Assembly: GCA_025716815.1 (NCBI GenBank)
Contig: JAIXMN010000004.1
Location: 1,984,001 to 2,048,000 of the forward strand
Source of the DNA: Dichotomocladium elegans
Taxonomy: Eukaryota; Mucoromycota; Mucoromycetes; Mucorales; Lichtheimiaceae
DNA: 64,000 nucleotides
Reading direction: 5' to 3'
The notes under the pieces were generated by a model. That model did not search any database and had not been told where the DNA came from. It worked only from the letters and a program-made list of their open reading frames with translations. Every line of letters starts with the position of its first letter. Position 1 is the stretch's first letter. A program made the translations under genes and the position numbers. Shown here piece by piece: positions 1-12,882 of this stretch.

Positions 1-767
1 AATAAATAGTCCTGGTTCAATTGGCGCATGCCAAAGCGATCACTGCAGAAAAAGTTTCAATGAATTGACGCACATGGTTAATACGGTAAATCACGCGTCT
101 GTGGATTAACATCGTACCCATGAGGAAAGGCAAACATTTTGTAGGAATATGGCTCTTCCATTAAATGGCGTAGGTAAAGCTGGATAATCAGCAACCCTGA
201 GAAAGAATACGCAGCCACCATATACCAATGGTCGCGTACTGCCACCTTGGCTAGTAATTCAGCGCATCTGCTTGGCGGGATAGGTTGCCAGACTATTAAT
301 TCCGTATAGAATCGAGATTGAGTGTGTTTTTTCTTATTTTCCTTCGAGCCAAAAATTGAGCTGACATGCACACAGTCGATTATACGTACGTTTGGTCAGC
401 GTAATGCGGATCAGATAAAGTGGGGCTGAGAATAGGAAGAGGAGGACTGTATGTGTGATCGTCTTCCAGTTCAGAAAACTCAAGGGTGACACTGATTGGA
501 AGATTTCAAATGTTAAATTGTATCGTCACAAACGAATTGGTGGCATTGAGTTCGTTGATTACCAAGCGTTATTTGGAACAGAATAGTGAAGAGGAGAGAG
601 AGGACGAGGTGGACGGCGAGAACGTTCCTGCAACGTCGTGAGATAACAGCATCATACGCATCTTTGTATGATGCGCATGTCGGCTTTAGGGGTGTCTGGA
701 CTTCCTTTTGCTTCGCAAGTTTTGGTATTACGTATATGGATGATGCCCCTAGGGGATTGGAGGACAT
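1..767 (-). CDS. Multi-pass membrane protein, N-terminal part, possibly Ndc1-like
   Basis: The start codon is the ATG at 767 and the gene runs off the left edge of the window. Exon 1 encodes a polar leader followed by a hydrophobic helix (AVHLVLSLLFTILFQITL). A GT..AG intron, about 535 back to 490, joins it to a second exon with another membrane segment (THTVLLFLFSAPLYLIRIT). A third exon, about 371-78, carries a further hydrophobic stretch after an AELLAKVAVRDHWYMVAAY segment. This order, a short polar N-terminus, an early RR-flanked helix and several spaced helices, resembles the nuclear-pore membrane protein Ndc1, but no diagnostic motif was seen. The identity is a guess. That this is a real spliced membrane-protein gene is better supported. 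Confidence 0.45.
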
Positions 768-1076
768 TATGACTGGAATGAGGGTGGGGAAGGGAAAAAA
801 AAGTACACGACTTTAATGCTATTTCGGAAAAGTAAGAGGCGTGACTCGCAATGCGCCTGTTAAGATGTTCGCGTCAACCAACGGGCGATAAATTTCAAAT
901 GGCGCATTCCTCCTTCGTTTTAATTGTATGTGCAAAAAGAAAAGAAAAGAAGTAGGAGAAGGGAGGGGCGGAGACTGTATCTCCATGATATGTACACGAA
1001 ATAAAAACAAAAGAGGGAAAGATATTGGAACACGAATGTTGAGTATGGAGCCAAGAGAGATAAATACGAGCTGTTG
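768..1076. other. Intergenic, promoter of the membrane-protein gene
   Basis: This spacer separates two minus-strand genes, between the stop of the RasGEF gene and the ATG of the membrane-protein gene. It contains purine-rich runs and no convincing coding exon. Confidence 0.5.
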
Positions 1077-3755
1077 TTATTGTTGGTAGGGCTCAATTTG
1101 CAAGCTCACGTGCCGGATGGCATCAGGATCTACTGTAGGAAGATCCAGGCAGAGACGATACAGGGCAGGTTGAACTGGGAACCGGTAGTGGTCTTCGGCA
1201 AGGCGTTGGAAGTTGATAATTCGTTTGATGACGCCTGCCGTCGTACGGTGCTTGTGGAAATTGATTTGAGGTTGGTGGAGCACGACAGACTCGAGCACCG
1301 ATGGGTTCCTTGGAGAAGGCGGTGGCTGCAGATAGTCTGGCTGCTCATGGTTAAAGACTAGATCAGAGAGGTAGATCCCGAGGAATGGGATGATACCCTT
1401 ATGATCAATAAGCATGGATTCTTGGCGGATGTTCTTCCAGTTGTAAAACGGCGAGGTGAACTCGCAGAGCTGGTTGAGGAGCGCCATGTCGCTTGCGCCC
1501 ACGATGGCCCATGTCCGGTGTAACCTGGCAATGGACGGTGACTGAAGGGCAAGGAGTATTTGAAACAGGGTGGCAAAATTGGCCAGTATCCTGGATTCCT
1601 ATATATGGCAAAAAATCAGTTACTCAATGTATCTCGTCCATTCACACTCTTCTACTCTCTTACATGAGCGATTTTGATGAACTTGCGGATGACATGGGCA
1701 CGGTCTTCGAGAACCGGAGTGGTCACGATTTCGGCCGCAACCCATTGACTGACGGTATTGAAGCGTTGGATAATTTGATATACGCCGCCCGTCTTCCATT
1801 GACACTCGAGGAGTTCCTCCCAGTGAACTTGGGAAAGGAGCTGACGCTCGATAAGGCAACACTGTTCTGCAATCTGACGAGCCGAATGGTCTAAGACCGA
1901 TCCGGGCTGCGATATAACTACTGGTGCTGGGGATTCAACGAAGGCGGTGCTTCTGCTAACGGTAGGATGGACAATTGATTCGTACGACTCGACTAACAAC
2001 GACTGGGAATGGTCGTTTGGATCACCTGCGGTCATCCTCTCTCCAATATCTTCGTCTTCAGCTACTTCAAGGTATACTGCTGTCTCCGATTCTAAACCGG
2101 TAGACTGGGATACAACGTGACTAAGATAGATGGGTCCTCGTCGTCGGACATTCGTCCCCCGGGAGGACATCGACGAGGGAGAGGAGGGAGGAGTGGCGGC
2201 ATCATCTCTGTTGGATGATTCTTTGTGGCGATGGTTGCGTAAGGCACTTGGAATGAGCAATCTCTTCCACCTAGACTGCGACGGGGTCGACGACCTCACG
2301 GATTTGCTCGATGGGGACGAGGACGAGGACGAAGTGGAGATCGAGGTTGAGGTTGCTGTAGTAGGCCTTTTCTCTGGATTTGTGTACAGACGGGATAATG
2401 TAGCGTCGCTATCGAAGCTAGACCGTCCCGAACTGCTTAATGATGAAGTCGATGGGATGTCATAACGAACTTGGTCAACCAAGATCTTAAGACGGTGAAC
2501 AATACGCTGGTCGCGTGCAGACTGGCAGACTAGCGGATGAACCGAGATGGAGTTGAGGAACCGGAGAAGCATCGAACGTAGCTCCTCTGAGTGCAAGAAG
2601 TCTTGGGCGTAATAGTTGAGCAGCCAATGCCGCATTATAACAAAGGTTCTAAGAATATATTGAAATGTCAGTCTTCCTGTAACAAAATAAGCTCGCTGGT
2701 ATCAGATGAAGATGGGTACCTTATACGCACAACGCGCCGCTCTTCGTGGTCATTCTCCAGGGCCCATCGGAACCGGAGGATTAAGAGTTGGCATAAACGT
2801 GTGGGCGTGATGAACGATCGAAACGTCAGGAAAAAATCAGTCATAAATGCATAATCTAAACAAGAGGGCATTCAGTCAAATGTACGCTGGAGATGAGTAA
2901 ATACCAGAACATACCTAAACTGCTTGTCAATTTTTCTACAAGCTTCTCAACCGTGGCAGCCTTGATAACCTTTTGGCGCGTCGGTGGTGTGGACGAAGCT
3001 TCGTGGAATTGAGACTGGAAACTGTGCTGTTGATTGTTGCTATGTCGCTTCTTATTTAAGAACGACAGTCGTACAGGGCTAAGCGCTAGCTTTCGGCGCT
3101 TGGCAGTATGGCGTTGCTGGGACTGGATGCTTTCTGGTGAATAATGCTCCTGATATTCAGGAGCGTCGCTGGTATTGTGTGATAACCATTCGTAGTCCCA
3201 CATAATAATGCGCTCGTCCTCATCAGACTTTAGCGCATCAAAGATGGTGAACGGGTAATTTGTGGCATAAGACGCTCGGTAGCTGCTGCATGTGTCATCA
3301 TCATCATCATCTTCGGAACTGAAGCTGCTGAGCGATGTTGATGACAGCGAGAAGGCCAAGGAGGCAGTCGAGGGTTGTTGTCGGATAGAGTGCAATATAA
3401 CAGAAGATGGACTGGAGGGGAACATGATATCGGTCCCATGCTCATCCTCAATTAAAAGGTCGTTGAACTTGCTCACGCAGGGAATGTCGGGGAGCATCGT
3501 GTTGATCTTGAGTAATGCTGGAACCTTTTTCTGTTTTCGCACAACAGGAGAGGTATTGATTCGTTCCGTGGTGGGCTGATGCTGACCTTTTTTATTGCTG
3601 CCGTTATTATTGCTTCCAAACGACGTTTTCCTGATCAATTTCTTCCAAAAAGTGTTTGCTTTCGAATACTCTTGTACACCGTACACGTTCGCAAGTGCGG
3701 TGTAAGTGCAATGGCTGAGCCGCTTAGGACTATAATCCAGATGGTTTACTGTCAA
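1077..3755 (-). CDS. Ras-family guanine nucleotide exchange factor (RasGEF_N + RasGEF)
   Basis: This protein would activate a Ras-like GTPase by GDP/GTP exchange at a membrane. The N-terminal third is low-complexity and basic, with a poly-Asp run. A RasGEF N-terminal module follows (MTDFFLTFRSFITPTRLCQ, then MRHWLLNYYAQDFLHSEELR). A Ser-rich linker then leads to a catalytic RasGEF (Cdc25) domain, seen as QIAEQCCLIERQLLSQVHWEE, ATLFQILLALQSPSIARLHRTW and HKGIIPFLGIYLSDLVFNH. At least four exons are needed, with introns near 2850, 2650 and 1610-1650. The stop is TAA at 1077-1079. The 5' end is unresolved: the leftmost open frame has no ATG near 3755, so a small upstream exon is likely. The domain assignment is firm; orthology to Cdc25, Bud5 or Lte1 was not decided. 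Confidence 0.85.
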
Positions 3756-5972
3756 TATCCACGTGATGGTGTGTCAGGAGAAGTACTACCTAGGGCAGGC
3801 ATTCCATTGAGAGCATACGAGAGTATCGACATTACTGAATATTTTAGATGGCATAGGAAAGAAGGGGGTGAGAGGGGTGCGTCCAGTCTTTTTAGAAGAA
3901 AAAGGAAAAGAGGAGGACGTCCTAGAAACGGGGAGCCGAAGCATTTTTGAAAGAAAAAATGGCGGGCCTTTTCGCGGGTGACATCTACAAACGGCATTGC
4001 TATCACGCATGTACTTGCTCCGGTTAGGTCAGTGGGGGGAGGTGTGTGCCACAGTCCTGCATGGGTTAGGATAGCTCCATATGGAAAGAGCCCGACCAAA
4101 TATATATTATTGGCCACGGAATAGCATACCTTTTTTCCTTGCCTCTCCCTCCGTACTAGATTCATTACGGTCAATACATGAATCACGCTGCTTGCTACGC
4201 AATAAAGTAGTCGTGAGTTATTGACATGACCATCGCGGCTTTCCTCTCCCCTGAAACACGGAAACACACTTATGACTTCGGGTGCCCAGACGATCTTCGT
4301 GCAACATTCAAGCACAATATTGTTTCGCTACCTAGAACCAGGGCGTTGTGTTACATAGGCACCATCCACCCAATCTTCTTCTCTCGTCCTCCTCTATTTC
4401 CCCCCCCCCACAATCACAAATGCACGCTTGACGCACTAAGCGCGCTCTTGTACTGTAAGTACACGCATGGGTGCCAATTTAATTATCTCGATTTGCTCAA
4501 TTATATTTCGCCCTGTTCCAATGTTGCCCGCATTCTCCTTCCTGGGAAATATGAACGGTAGAAATTTTTCTGGTCATGGGGTGGAGGGGTGGAGATTCTC
4601 TCTGATTTACACACAATCCGTCTGTTGTTCCCTAATCATAGATCGAAAAAGGATCTGTTTCGGTGGGAATATTGAATCCGTAGATAACCATCACCCCATT
4701 CTCTTAGCGCATCAAATTTATGAGTGATCTCTGGCAAGTTTTTAAGCTCATACCATATGACATGATCAGTGCGGGCGGCCGCCAATCCAATTTCACGCAT
4801 CTCATTGGCGCGTATAATAAATCAAGCCACCCTACATAATAATACCTGTTCTATTGGATATTTTCATCCCACCACGAGGCTTTCACTCATTCATTCCGCT
4901 CCATCTGTCAGATTTCTTTCCTGAGTCATTTCCTCTTTATTTTTAAGGCAAGATTGTGTTAATTGTATCGGAAGCGGAAGGAGCAGTGTGTACCTGCTCG
5001 TGGTTCCGATCAATGCCATGTACTATGGTGTGACCATGTAATAATGAACACTCTTTGTTCTCAGCCATGCCGCACATTGCACATACAGGTGTAATATATT
5101 TGTATGGGGGCGGAACATCCTGGGGGGGGTATGGGTATATAATATTGATGAATTACCAAAGCAGGAATTTTGTGTAATGACCAAATCAATAAATGGGCTC
5201 ATTGAATTGGTTCACAATCAATGTGCAACAGGGCAACATATAAAAGAGCGACACATGTTTTAATACTTTACTGGTATAGTGAAGAGCGATAGACCAGAAT
5301 CGCGTGACAAACGGCGAAGGTGGATTGAATTCAAGACACATACAAGCATCCTCCAAGCCTGCTCTTCATGCAATTTGCGCGACATCCACGTGTCATGATG
5401 TTATGGCACATCCTTTGACACTGACGTACGAAGGGCTTACGAAAATAATGCGCTTCATGTGACAATATAACTACTTGAGACCAGAAAAACATGTGATTAT
5501 CCGTCAAAAACCGCTCAGTTATAAAATGGCAGGAAAAGACGAGAATCCGAATATCCGGTTATGAACAATAAGAACTGTTAACATACGATGTTCACCTTAG
5601 AATTATTATGAGTCACACTGCTTTTAATTATAATACAATGTTCGAACCATACTTCGACAGAGAACGCACTGACATTGCCTTTTTATGATCTCGTCTTATA
5701 TAGAAGCTACCCTTTTGAACAATGCATTCACCACACGCATTGACCATCTTTTGGGGGAAAAAACCATGTCATAATTTACATGTAAAATCATGTGGACTTG
5801 GGCACGTGTCAAGACTAATAGATAGAATATTCCCGCCGTCTCAGATTTCAGAGGATTACAACATTGGAACTCTATTACAATATATTACTGGAAGCGTAGT
5901 CAACTTGATATTGTGTCTCTTTATATATAATTCTCTTGCTCATATGCTACTATCCGATATCATAAATCTGGC
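3756..5972. other. 2.2-kb intergenic region
   Basis: The region lies upstream of the RasGEF gene and downstream of the Nup84-like gene. The open frames here are short, rich in rare composition and not continued by plausible splice partners. A 5' exon of the RasGEF gene could lie in 3756-4300. No RNA gene was recognised. Confidence 0.5.
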
Positions 5973-8483
5973 CTAGTTCTTGAGTACCATATTGCTTCCC
6001 AGGAGAGATCCGAATTTCTGAAACTCATACACATCGCGTGGAAAACCAAGGCTACTTCCACTCGATTGAATCAACACCATGTTTACCACTGACTGCGGAA
6101 TCTGGTCAAAGAACGCTTTGGCAATACGGGGTTGCTCATTTTCTACCGGGAAGAATATCATTTCAGTTTATAAGAGCCTATCGACAGATCGCATCATTGT
6201 TCGGTTGAGATCTTACTCAAGAAGTGCGCCATAAGCTCGTTGCAAGCCTTAATTGCATCATGGTATACGTGTTCATCCATCAACAGCCATCCGAATTGTT
6301 TGAAGCATCGACGGGTTCCGCAAGTCATCTCGACAGTAACGTCCCCCACATCATCATCTTCGAGTCGGATACCTCTGGGTTCTCTGTGGATGGGCGACTC
6401 CTATTTCAGAGGGTTCAAAAACTGAACAAGCAGTAAAGAAAAAAACCAACCTTGTTATAGTAATCTCTCAGCGTGATCTCCCATGTCCGTCTGATGATGG
6501 GTTCCATATGGAGACCATATCCCATTCCCATGTCAAATAGCAATTCCCGCTCGTCACTATCCCAATAATTTCCTGACCATACCTGATTAAGTATCATAGC
6601 CTTACGAAATAGAGGTTTTGCTTACCTGCGAAAAAATCAGACACTACTGATATTTGCATCTTTTTGGTGAGATGGGCAGCGCAGAGCGCAAGAGCTTTCG
6701 GCTATAAGGTGGTATCAGCCAAATTAAATGAATACATATCATCGTTCATCGACTCAACACCTACCCGGAAATTAGGCTTTTTCACACTCATCCGCGCATA
6801 AAGCGCAAGGATTTTGTCTGTTTCGGGCGTGGAAGGGAGATTGTTGTATATTCGGGAGTATAGAATCAGCGAAGAAAGAAAGCTCAGCATGTACGGATAT
6901 GGCCAAGAATCTTCGCTGCAGTGTACGTTAGCAAGAAAATGAAGGTCCATTTCCTAAATAATGTCCTTGACATATCATTTTTGTTCATACTTGATTCTTA
7001 ATCCTTCATGCTCCTTTTCGCCAAGTTGCGAGCAGCAATATGTTATTCCTTCTTGAATATTTCCGCGAAGGATGTTGAGAGTAAGCATTGCGAAAGAGAG
7101 AGAAAGGCCGTCGCTATAGAAGAGGTTAAAGATACAGAAATGCGTAGCGAACAAAGACCCATACGTTATATTTTTGGTCTTATCTTTTGCAAGCTTGATG
7201 TGATTTGCATCCACCCAGAAATTATCATCATTCTGTAGACGGCCATACACCTCTCCGTCTATCGCATCCTGAACGCGACTATTGTAATACGCCCAGATTA
7301 CGTCGTACCAAGATGAGCAAATTGGGAGTATCTTGCAGATTCATAAAATATTGGTTATTGCATATCAACACTCTCTCCTGCAACAATACTTACTCGGCTT
7401 AGGTCTCCGCAAAGCGTACCAAGAAGCGCAGCTTCGTGCTTGCCAATTTCTACCTGAATCCGATGATATGGGTGTAACTATATATCCATGCCGTTAAACT
7501 CCAGAATCAGGCACGCTACCTCATATAGACTTCTTTTGTATAGGTCCCTCAATGCAGCACGCTGTTGAGCCAGCAAATCCGCATGCTTCCCCTCTTTTGC
7601 AATCGATTTGTGTTAATGAGCTTTGCTGGTAACCCTGACTATCCAACACACAAGTACCCAGTGCCTTCTTCTTCTCTTCAATATGCTGAAGAAGCAGAAG
7701 TGTCTTCCATGGCTTGTCTTCTGCTCGTGATATAGTGATTGCCTTGTTGATGTCGCCACTTTTGATCGATCGGAAGATGCTCTGGCATGTTACTTCATAT
7801 TCGTTTGCAGGCGAAGTGCGGATATTTCTCTCCTTCGACTCCTTCTCTGAGAGAACCCCATTCTGGCGCGCCAAATCCCGTACTTCTTCTTCAATTTCCG
7901 CCATTAATTCATCCTCACTTAGAGAGTCATATTGCTTTATCAACTTCTCCATGTAAGCTCGAAGTTGCTTATTTTTTTGGAGCATATTCATTGCTGGTTA
8001 TTAGTTATACTCGAACGGGACAAAGAAACTTGTGTTGAAAAGACCGAGACCTACTGCATTTTGATAAATGGGAGATCGCGATTTCCCTAGCCTAAAGAGG
8101 AAGACCAAAGCCAATTTAGAAAGCGGGAACGAAGACGTCAATAGATCCAGCAATGACCAAACTACCGTAGTGAGAGATCGATGAGGTTCCAGATATATTC
8201 TACGCGCCGTAAAAAGTTAATTTCTTGATGTTGATGTCTTGTAGAGTAAGCCGCCGTCTTTTCTTCGAGTTGAGCTAATCTAATTAGCTATTCGAGTCAG
8301 ATTTTCCACAAGAAGGATGGGGGAAGTAAAGCAAAAAAAGCGTGACCTGAGCATCACAAGATCGTGTATAGCCCGAACTACAGCGATTTCGCTGTTATAT
8401 TCTTGAGGCGAATCTAGTATTTCTATAAGAGAAGTGTCCAGATCGTTGCCACACATCTGGATGGTCTTTGGAGGTCTGGTCAT
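5973..8483 (-). CDS. NUP84: Nuclear pore outer-ring nucleoporin Nup84/Nup107
   Basis: This is a scaffold subunit of the Y-shaped (Nup84/Nup107-160) complex of the nuclear pore. Diagnostic stretches run in the right order through many small exons. NFLRRVEYIWNLIDLSL is at about 8220-8170, and GDINKAITISRAEDKPWKTL is within 7991-7521. GKHEAALLGTLCGDL followed by ILPICSSWYDVIWAYYNSR is at about 7450-7270. A helical C-terminal region includes FGWLLMDEHVYHDAIKACNE at about 6290-6230. The stop is TAG at 5973-5975. The family is an all-helical solenoid with no catalytic residues. The 5' end is uncertain: the exon at 8280-8483 is open and begins with ATG, but I could not find an in-phase junction from it to the exon at about 8275. 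Confidence 0.75.
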
Positions 8484-8805
8484 GATCGTGGGCGTTGTGA
8501 AATGAATGAGAAAGAGCGAGTTGGGCGAAAATAGCGGCAGCGCAACATGTTACTCCGTCAGTGGAAGATATAACTGAACACCACAAGCGATTAAACACTC
8601 TTTATGTTACATTGAACACGTCTTCCTCTGTTATAAGATTGTCTTCCGTCACAAGAAGCCATGTATATCCTTTGGACGTTGCGAGCATAGCAATAAAAAT
8701 CACACATTGGGAGATCCTGGACATGATATTTTCTAACGCAGGATTTGGGGGACACAAATTTGTGTTTTCCCCGCACTCGCTCTTTCTTTCTTCAACTACA
8801 AGCTC
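8484..8805. other. Divergent intergenic region
   Basis: This is probably the shared promoter of the Nup84-like (minus) and RBM5-like (plus) genes. A sequence resembling an intron end (TTCTAACGCAG at about 8733-8743) suggests that the plus-strand gene may have a 5' exon here. Confidence 0.4.
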
Positions 8806-10413
8806 ATGTTCCCTCATAAACAACAGCCAGCTTTTAAATTTGTCATTCACTCCAAGCTCTCAGAATCTGAGAAACCAGTGAATACAACGGAGATAACTAA
8901 AGACAATGGAAGCCCTACAGAACCCGAGGAATCATTATCCGGTGCAGCTACAGCTGCAGTTCCAACAGCAAACGGAGCCATCGTTGGCGACAATCCCTCG
9001 GCATCAGCCGACAGTGAACGAAAACGCAAACGCAATGAAAAGGATCAAGCAATATTAGTTCCCAAAAAGGTTTCCGTTTCTTTCTGTTTTGCAGCAGCAA
9101 CGGGAGCAGCAGCAGCAGTAGTAGTAACCAATGTATGAATGGGTCTGCTTACTTCATTTTCCGTCTTCCCGGCAGATTCACAGCCAGTTGCAACGATGGA
9201 ATCAGAAAAAAGCGGAACTCAAAGATCAAGCACGAATGGAGGGGGCATCTCTTGAAAACGATGTCGATGGCGACTCAGGCGACAAGGATGTTGAGCACTA
9301 CGCAGATTATACCATCATGGCATGTCTGTTGTGCCAGCGCAAATTCAAAAGTCTCCCTGATCTTCAAAAGCACCAGGAAGCCTCAGAGTTGCACAAAGTA
9401 TGGCGAGTACCTTTACAAAGAACGAAAAGAAGTGTGGGAAGGATGGTAGTGCGCGGATGCTAGGGTGCTCGTGTGTTGCGCGCGCGCGAGAAAAAAAGAG
9501 AGACGATGAGGGAAGGAAGGTATTGCTTAGACGCTTCTCTCCGTCTTTTCTTCTCAGAAGCTGAAAGCATACAAGCCAAACAATGATGTCCGTTATTGTA
9601 TACGGCGTGCTGATGATGATTATTCAACGATTCTTGCAAATTCAATAGAAAAACCTGTTGGATCCGGTTTGTATCGGAAAGGCTCAGTTGAAGATGCGTT
9701 ATAAAAAAACGGAAGGCGAACAAGCAGAGGAACAAGCGGCAGAAGTAAGTTAAATACTTTTGCAACCAAAGTGTTGCGAAAGCAAAAAGGAAGCTTTGTC
9801 CATGCAGACCCGGTTCAACGGAATGTAGCAAAATTATCGCAATCGAGCCGCCGAGCGGCGACATGCCTATGGTCAACCTGACAAGCCTGTGTTATCGACC
9901 TCGCAGCATCACCATCCTCGTGAACCCAAACGACAGCCCATCAACATCAATCAGCTTCGAACTAAGCATCAGCAATTAAAGGAATCGTGAGTAAAAACGC
10001 ACCATACCAACAAGAACCCCGATGTTGATCATCTTCGGCCTCTATCGTTTAGAACGGCGGCAGCAGCTTCCCTGAATAAGCCACTGGATGATAGTAATGT
10101 AGGAGCACGGATGCTGCAACAGATGGGCTGGCGTCGTGGCGAAGGCCTGGGTAAGGATGCAATGGGTATTGTCAACCCAATCGCAGCAGAGCAGTATGCC
10201 CAAGGTGTTGGCCTAGGCGCAGCCCATGCCAAAACGGTCTTGCCGTCATCTAGTACAGCAGAGACGTACAAAGAAAAGGCGATAGAAATGGTAACATCGC
10301 TTAGTACCAGTGGCCGCATGTGTATCGAGCTACTCGGGTCACTGCTCTAATACTTTCAACTATGTTCTTATTACTAGGCCCGAAGACGCTTTGAGGAAGA
10401 GTTGGAGAAGTGA
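8806..10413 (+). CDS. RBM5/RBM10-like splicing factor with C2H2 zinc finger and G-patch
   Basis: The C-terminal half of RBM5/RBM10-type spliceosomal RNA-binding proteins is recognisable. A C2H2 finger (MACLLCQRKFKSLPDLQKHQ then ASELHK) lies at about 9316-9399. A linker follows, then a G-patch (SNVGARMLQQMGWRRGEGLG ... GIVNPI ... GVGLGA) at about 10090-10230. The characteristic tail (AETYKEKAIEMARRRFEEE) ends at TGA 10411-10413 in a last exon starting about 10379. G-patch domains activate DEAH-box helicases; RBM5/10 proteins regulate splice-site choice. The ATG at 8806 starts a frame lacking the RRMs seen in animal relatives, so either the fungal protein is shorter or 5' exons lie upstream. 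Several introns fall between 9060 and 10030. Confidence 0.75.
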
Positions 10414-10994
10414 GATCTTGTCATTTATATATAAATATTTCGGACAGAAAGAAGTGCATATTGTGAACGTATTGTAATGTATTCAATGTATTGCGATGCT
10501 TCCGATTTTCCTCCATATCGCTCTACTAATGAAATTAAAGATACTGTGGCATTGAAGGACTTTCATGGAGCTAAGCTTTGAAAGCGTCTTTAAATGTTCA
10601 GCACCTGTCTTCCATTACGACGGGTGTATTTTCCCATTCATTAAAAGATGTACAATATGTCGCTTCCATGACATTGGTCAGCCCCTACATGCACAATATG
10701 GATATTGATCTCAACGGTCAACTTAGCCGATGGAAATAAACATCATTGGCATATGTTCTGCAAACAATGCGAATCGCGGTACGTGAGTTGTTTGATTCTG
10801 CTATATGCTTTATAGAAAACGGGTTTGTCATGCCGTCGTTTTTAAGAAATGCTTTCAATAGATTATATTTTTGCACCAAAAGAATTTACCAGTGAACTGA
10901 CTGCGAAATTTCCCCTGAGCTCTGACTCTCTCACCTCATACACATATACATATGTATACTCAAACAACTTGACCTCTCATATATACACGCGACC
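10414..10994. other. Intergenic region, 580 bp
   Basis: The region holds the 3' UTR of the G-patch gene and the promoter of the transporter gene. It is AT-rich. I see no gene in it. Confidence 0.5.
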
Positions 10995-12823
10995 ATGCAA
11001 CTCGAGTTGTCTTCAAACGAACACAATGCGGGTCCAAATAATGACTTGTCGAAACGTCCATCCTTCGACGATGATGCTTATTCTTTTCAAGATGAGGATC
11101 CGTCATCGTTACCATCGGAACGATTGTTGCCGGCGGAAACTGTCCAAAGCAATGCAAGGCGGCGGGACAAGCTCAGTGCTCAGAAGACGTTACTAAAAGC
11201 CTCTGCGATTAACTTGCTATGGATACTTACATGGTATGTCCTTTTTCTATGTTATAAGGGAGCTGAGAAGCTCTGGACAACGAAAAGATTACTTATAAAC
11301 GCATTTTATCTTAGGTATACGGTAATCTACATATCTAGGCTACTGTAACCAACGGAAGCATATTCTAATAGTCCGTGAGGATGTGTTATTAGTTTGCTAC
11401 CTTTTTATCGCTCTACAACAAATGGATGTTTTCATCCGACCACTACAATTTCCAGTATCCTCTTTTTGTGTCCAGCATCCACATGGTCGTTCAATTTATC
11501 TTTGCGGGTCTTTCATTGTTATTAATTCCCAAATTACGACCGACAAATCGGCCGTCTTTCAAAGATTATGTGTAAGTCCGAGCTTATGAAGCCATGTCCA
11601 GACATGTTGCTACAGCAAAGTATATTCTGGTTTACAGGTACAAAGTGTTTCCGTGCGCTCTTGCGACAAGTCTCGATATTGGGCTCTCAAATCTATCTCT
11701 CAAGACCATCACTTTGTCCTTCTATAGTAAGGTATTCATGGTCCTGTCTATTATCCTTGATGCTGACAGGATGCTGCAGCAATGTGCAAATCCTCTACCC
11801 TTGCTTTTGTTCTTCTTTTTGCGTTTATTTTCCGTCTCGAAAAGCCAAACTTCAAACTGGTTGGGATTATTGTCACTATTGTCTCTGGTGTAATTCTCAT
11901 GGTATCTGACGAAACAGACTTCGAGCTTGTTGGGTAAGTTCACTCTGCAGTGCACCGATATCAAAACCTGATATATGAAGTCTTTTGTCAGATTTATTGC
12001 TGTCATGTCAGCATCCGCTTGCGGTGGCCTGCGCTGGGCACTCACGGAGGTGCTGCTTCGAAGAGAGAGCCTTGGACTCACAAATCCGTTTGCGTCCATC
12101 TTCTTTCTTGCCCCTGCGCAAGCCGTCGTTTTATTGACTTTGGCTGCAATCGTCGAAGGATACCCGACGATCTTCGGGAGTATTTTCTTTGTGACGCTCG
12201 AAGAAGGCATTAATACGGTAAGGAAAGGATAAGATACGATAAGGAGAAGCTTGAATAATTCGACTCATGAGCGTTATGATTGTGCAGTCGATGATTATTT
12301 TGGCCGGTGGTACCTTGGCATTTTTCATGATCACGTCGGAGTTTTTCCTCATTAAACGAACATCTGTTGTTACGTTAAGCGTGTGCGGTATCTTTAAGGT
12401 AATAAGAGGAAAAAGGAGATCAAAAAGAGCTGGTTGCTTAGCTTCTGACCTGTCATCATACAGGAAGTAGCCACCATTTTCATCTCGTCGCTTGTCTTTG
12501 GCGATAGGCTGACTATCATCAACATTATCGGTCTTTGCATAACACTCTTTGGAATTGCACTGTATAACTGGCTGAAGATGAAGCGAGCAGCCGAACAGGC
12601 ACGTACGCAAACGGCAGCTGTAGAAGAAGAACTATACCACGGATCTTTTGAGGTGGAAGAAGGCACTATACGCGGTCGACTTGCACCACCCGATCACATG
12701 TACAATATGGTGGCGGAGAGTACACCGATGCTTATGGTGGATGGTGCAATGACGAATTATCGGGATAGCGAAGACTCAGAAGATAGCAAAAGGCAATGGA
12801 ACGATCAATACGAATTACGATAG
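10995..12823 (+). CDS. Nucleotide-sugar/triose-phosphate transporter family protein, SLC35C2-like
   Basis: This is a ten-helix member of the TPT/EamA drug-metabolite transporter superfamily, probably in Golgi or ER membranes. After a polar N-terminus come TM1 ([12 protein letters not shown]) and a conserved block ([20 protein letters not shown] at about 11410-11465). [20 protein letters not shown] lies at about 11655-11710. [20 protein letters not shown] precedes the SLC35C2 hallmark [20 protein letters not shown] at about 12010-12070. [20 protein letters not shown] is near the end. The C-terminal tail is hydrophilic and acidic. At least six exons are needed, with introns near 11234-11390, 11580-11640, 11735-11775, 11935-11990, 12220-12285 and 12400-12465. 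The transported substrate cannot be read from the sequence. The stop at 12823 lies only 59 bp from the stop of the convergent CCDC43-like gene. Confidence 0.8.
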
Positions 12824-12882
12824 CATGAAAAAGTATATCCATCGTGTTGTATATTATATAGGACCTCTGTGAAAAGAACATA

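Noticed and set aside
3752..4315. 187-codon minus-strand open frame
   Set aside because: Its composition is not protein-like and it has no domain. At most a small 5' exon of the RasGEF gene lies here.
8068..8187. Plus-strand ATG frame with hydrophilic, gene-like composition (MGDRDFPSLKRKTK...)
   Set aside because: It is antisense to exons of the Nup84-like gene (NFLRRVEYIWNLIDLSL, then LGKSRSPIYQNA) that splice in frame, so it is a shadow.
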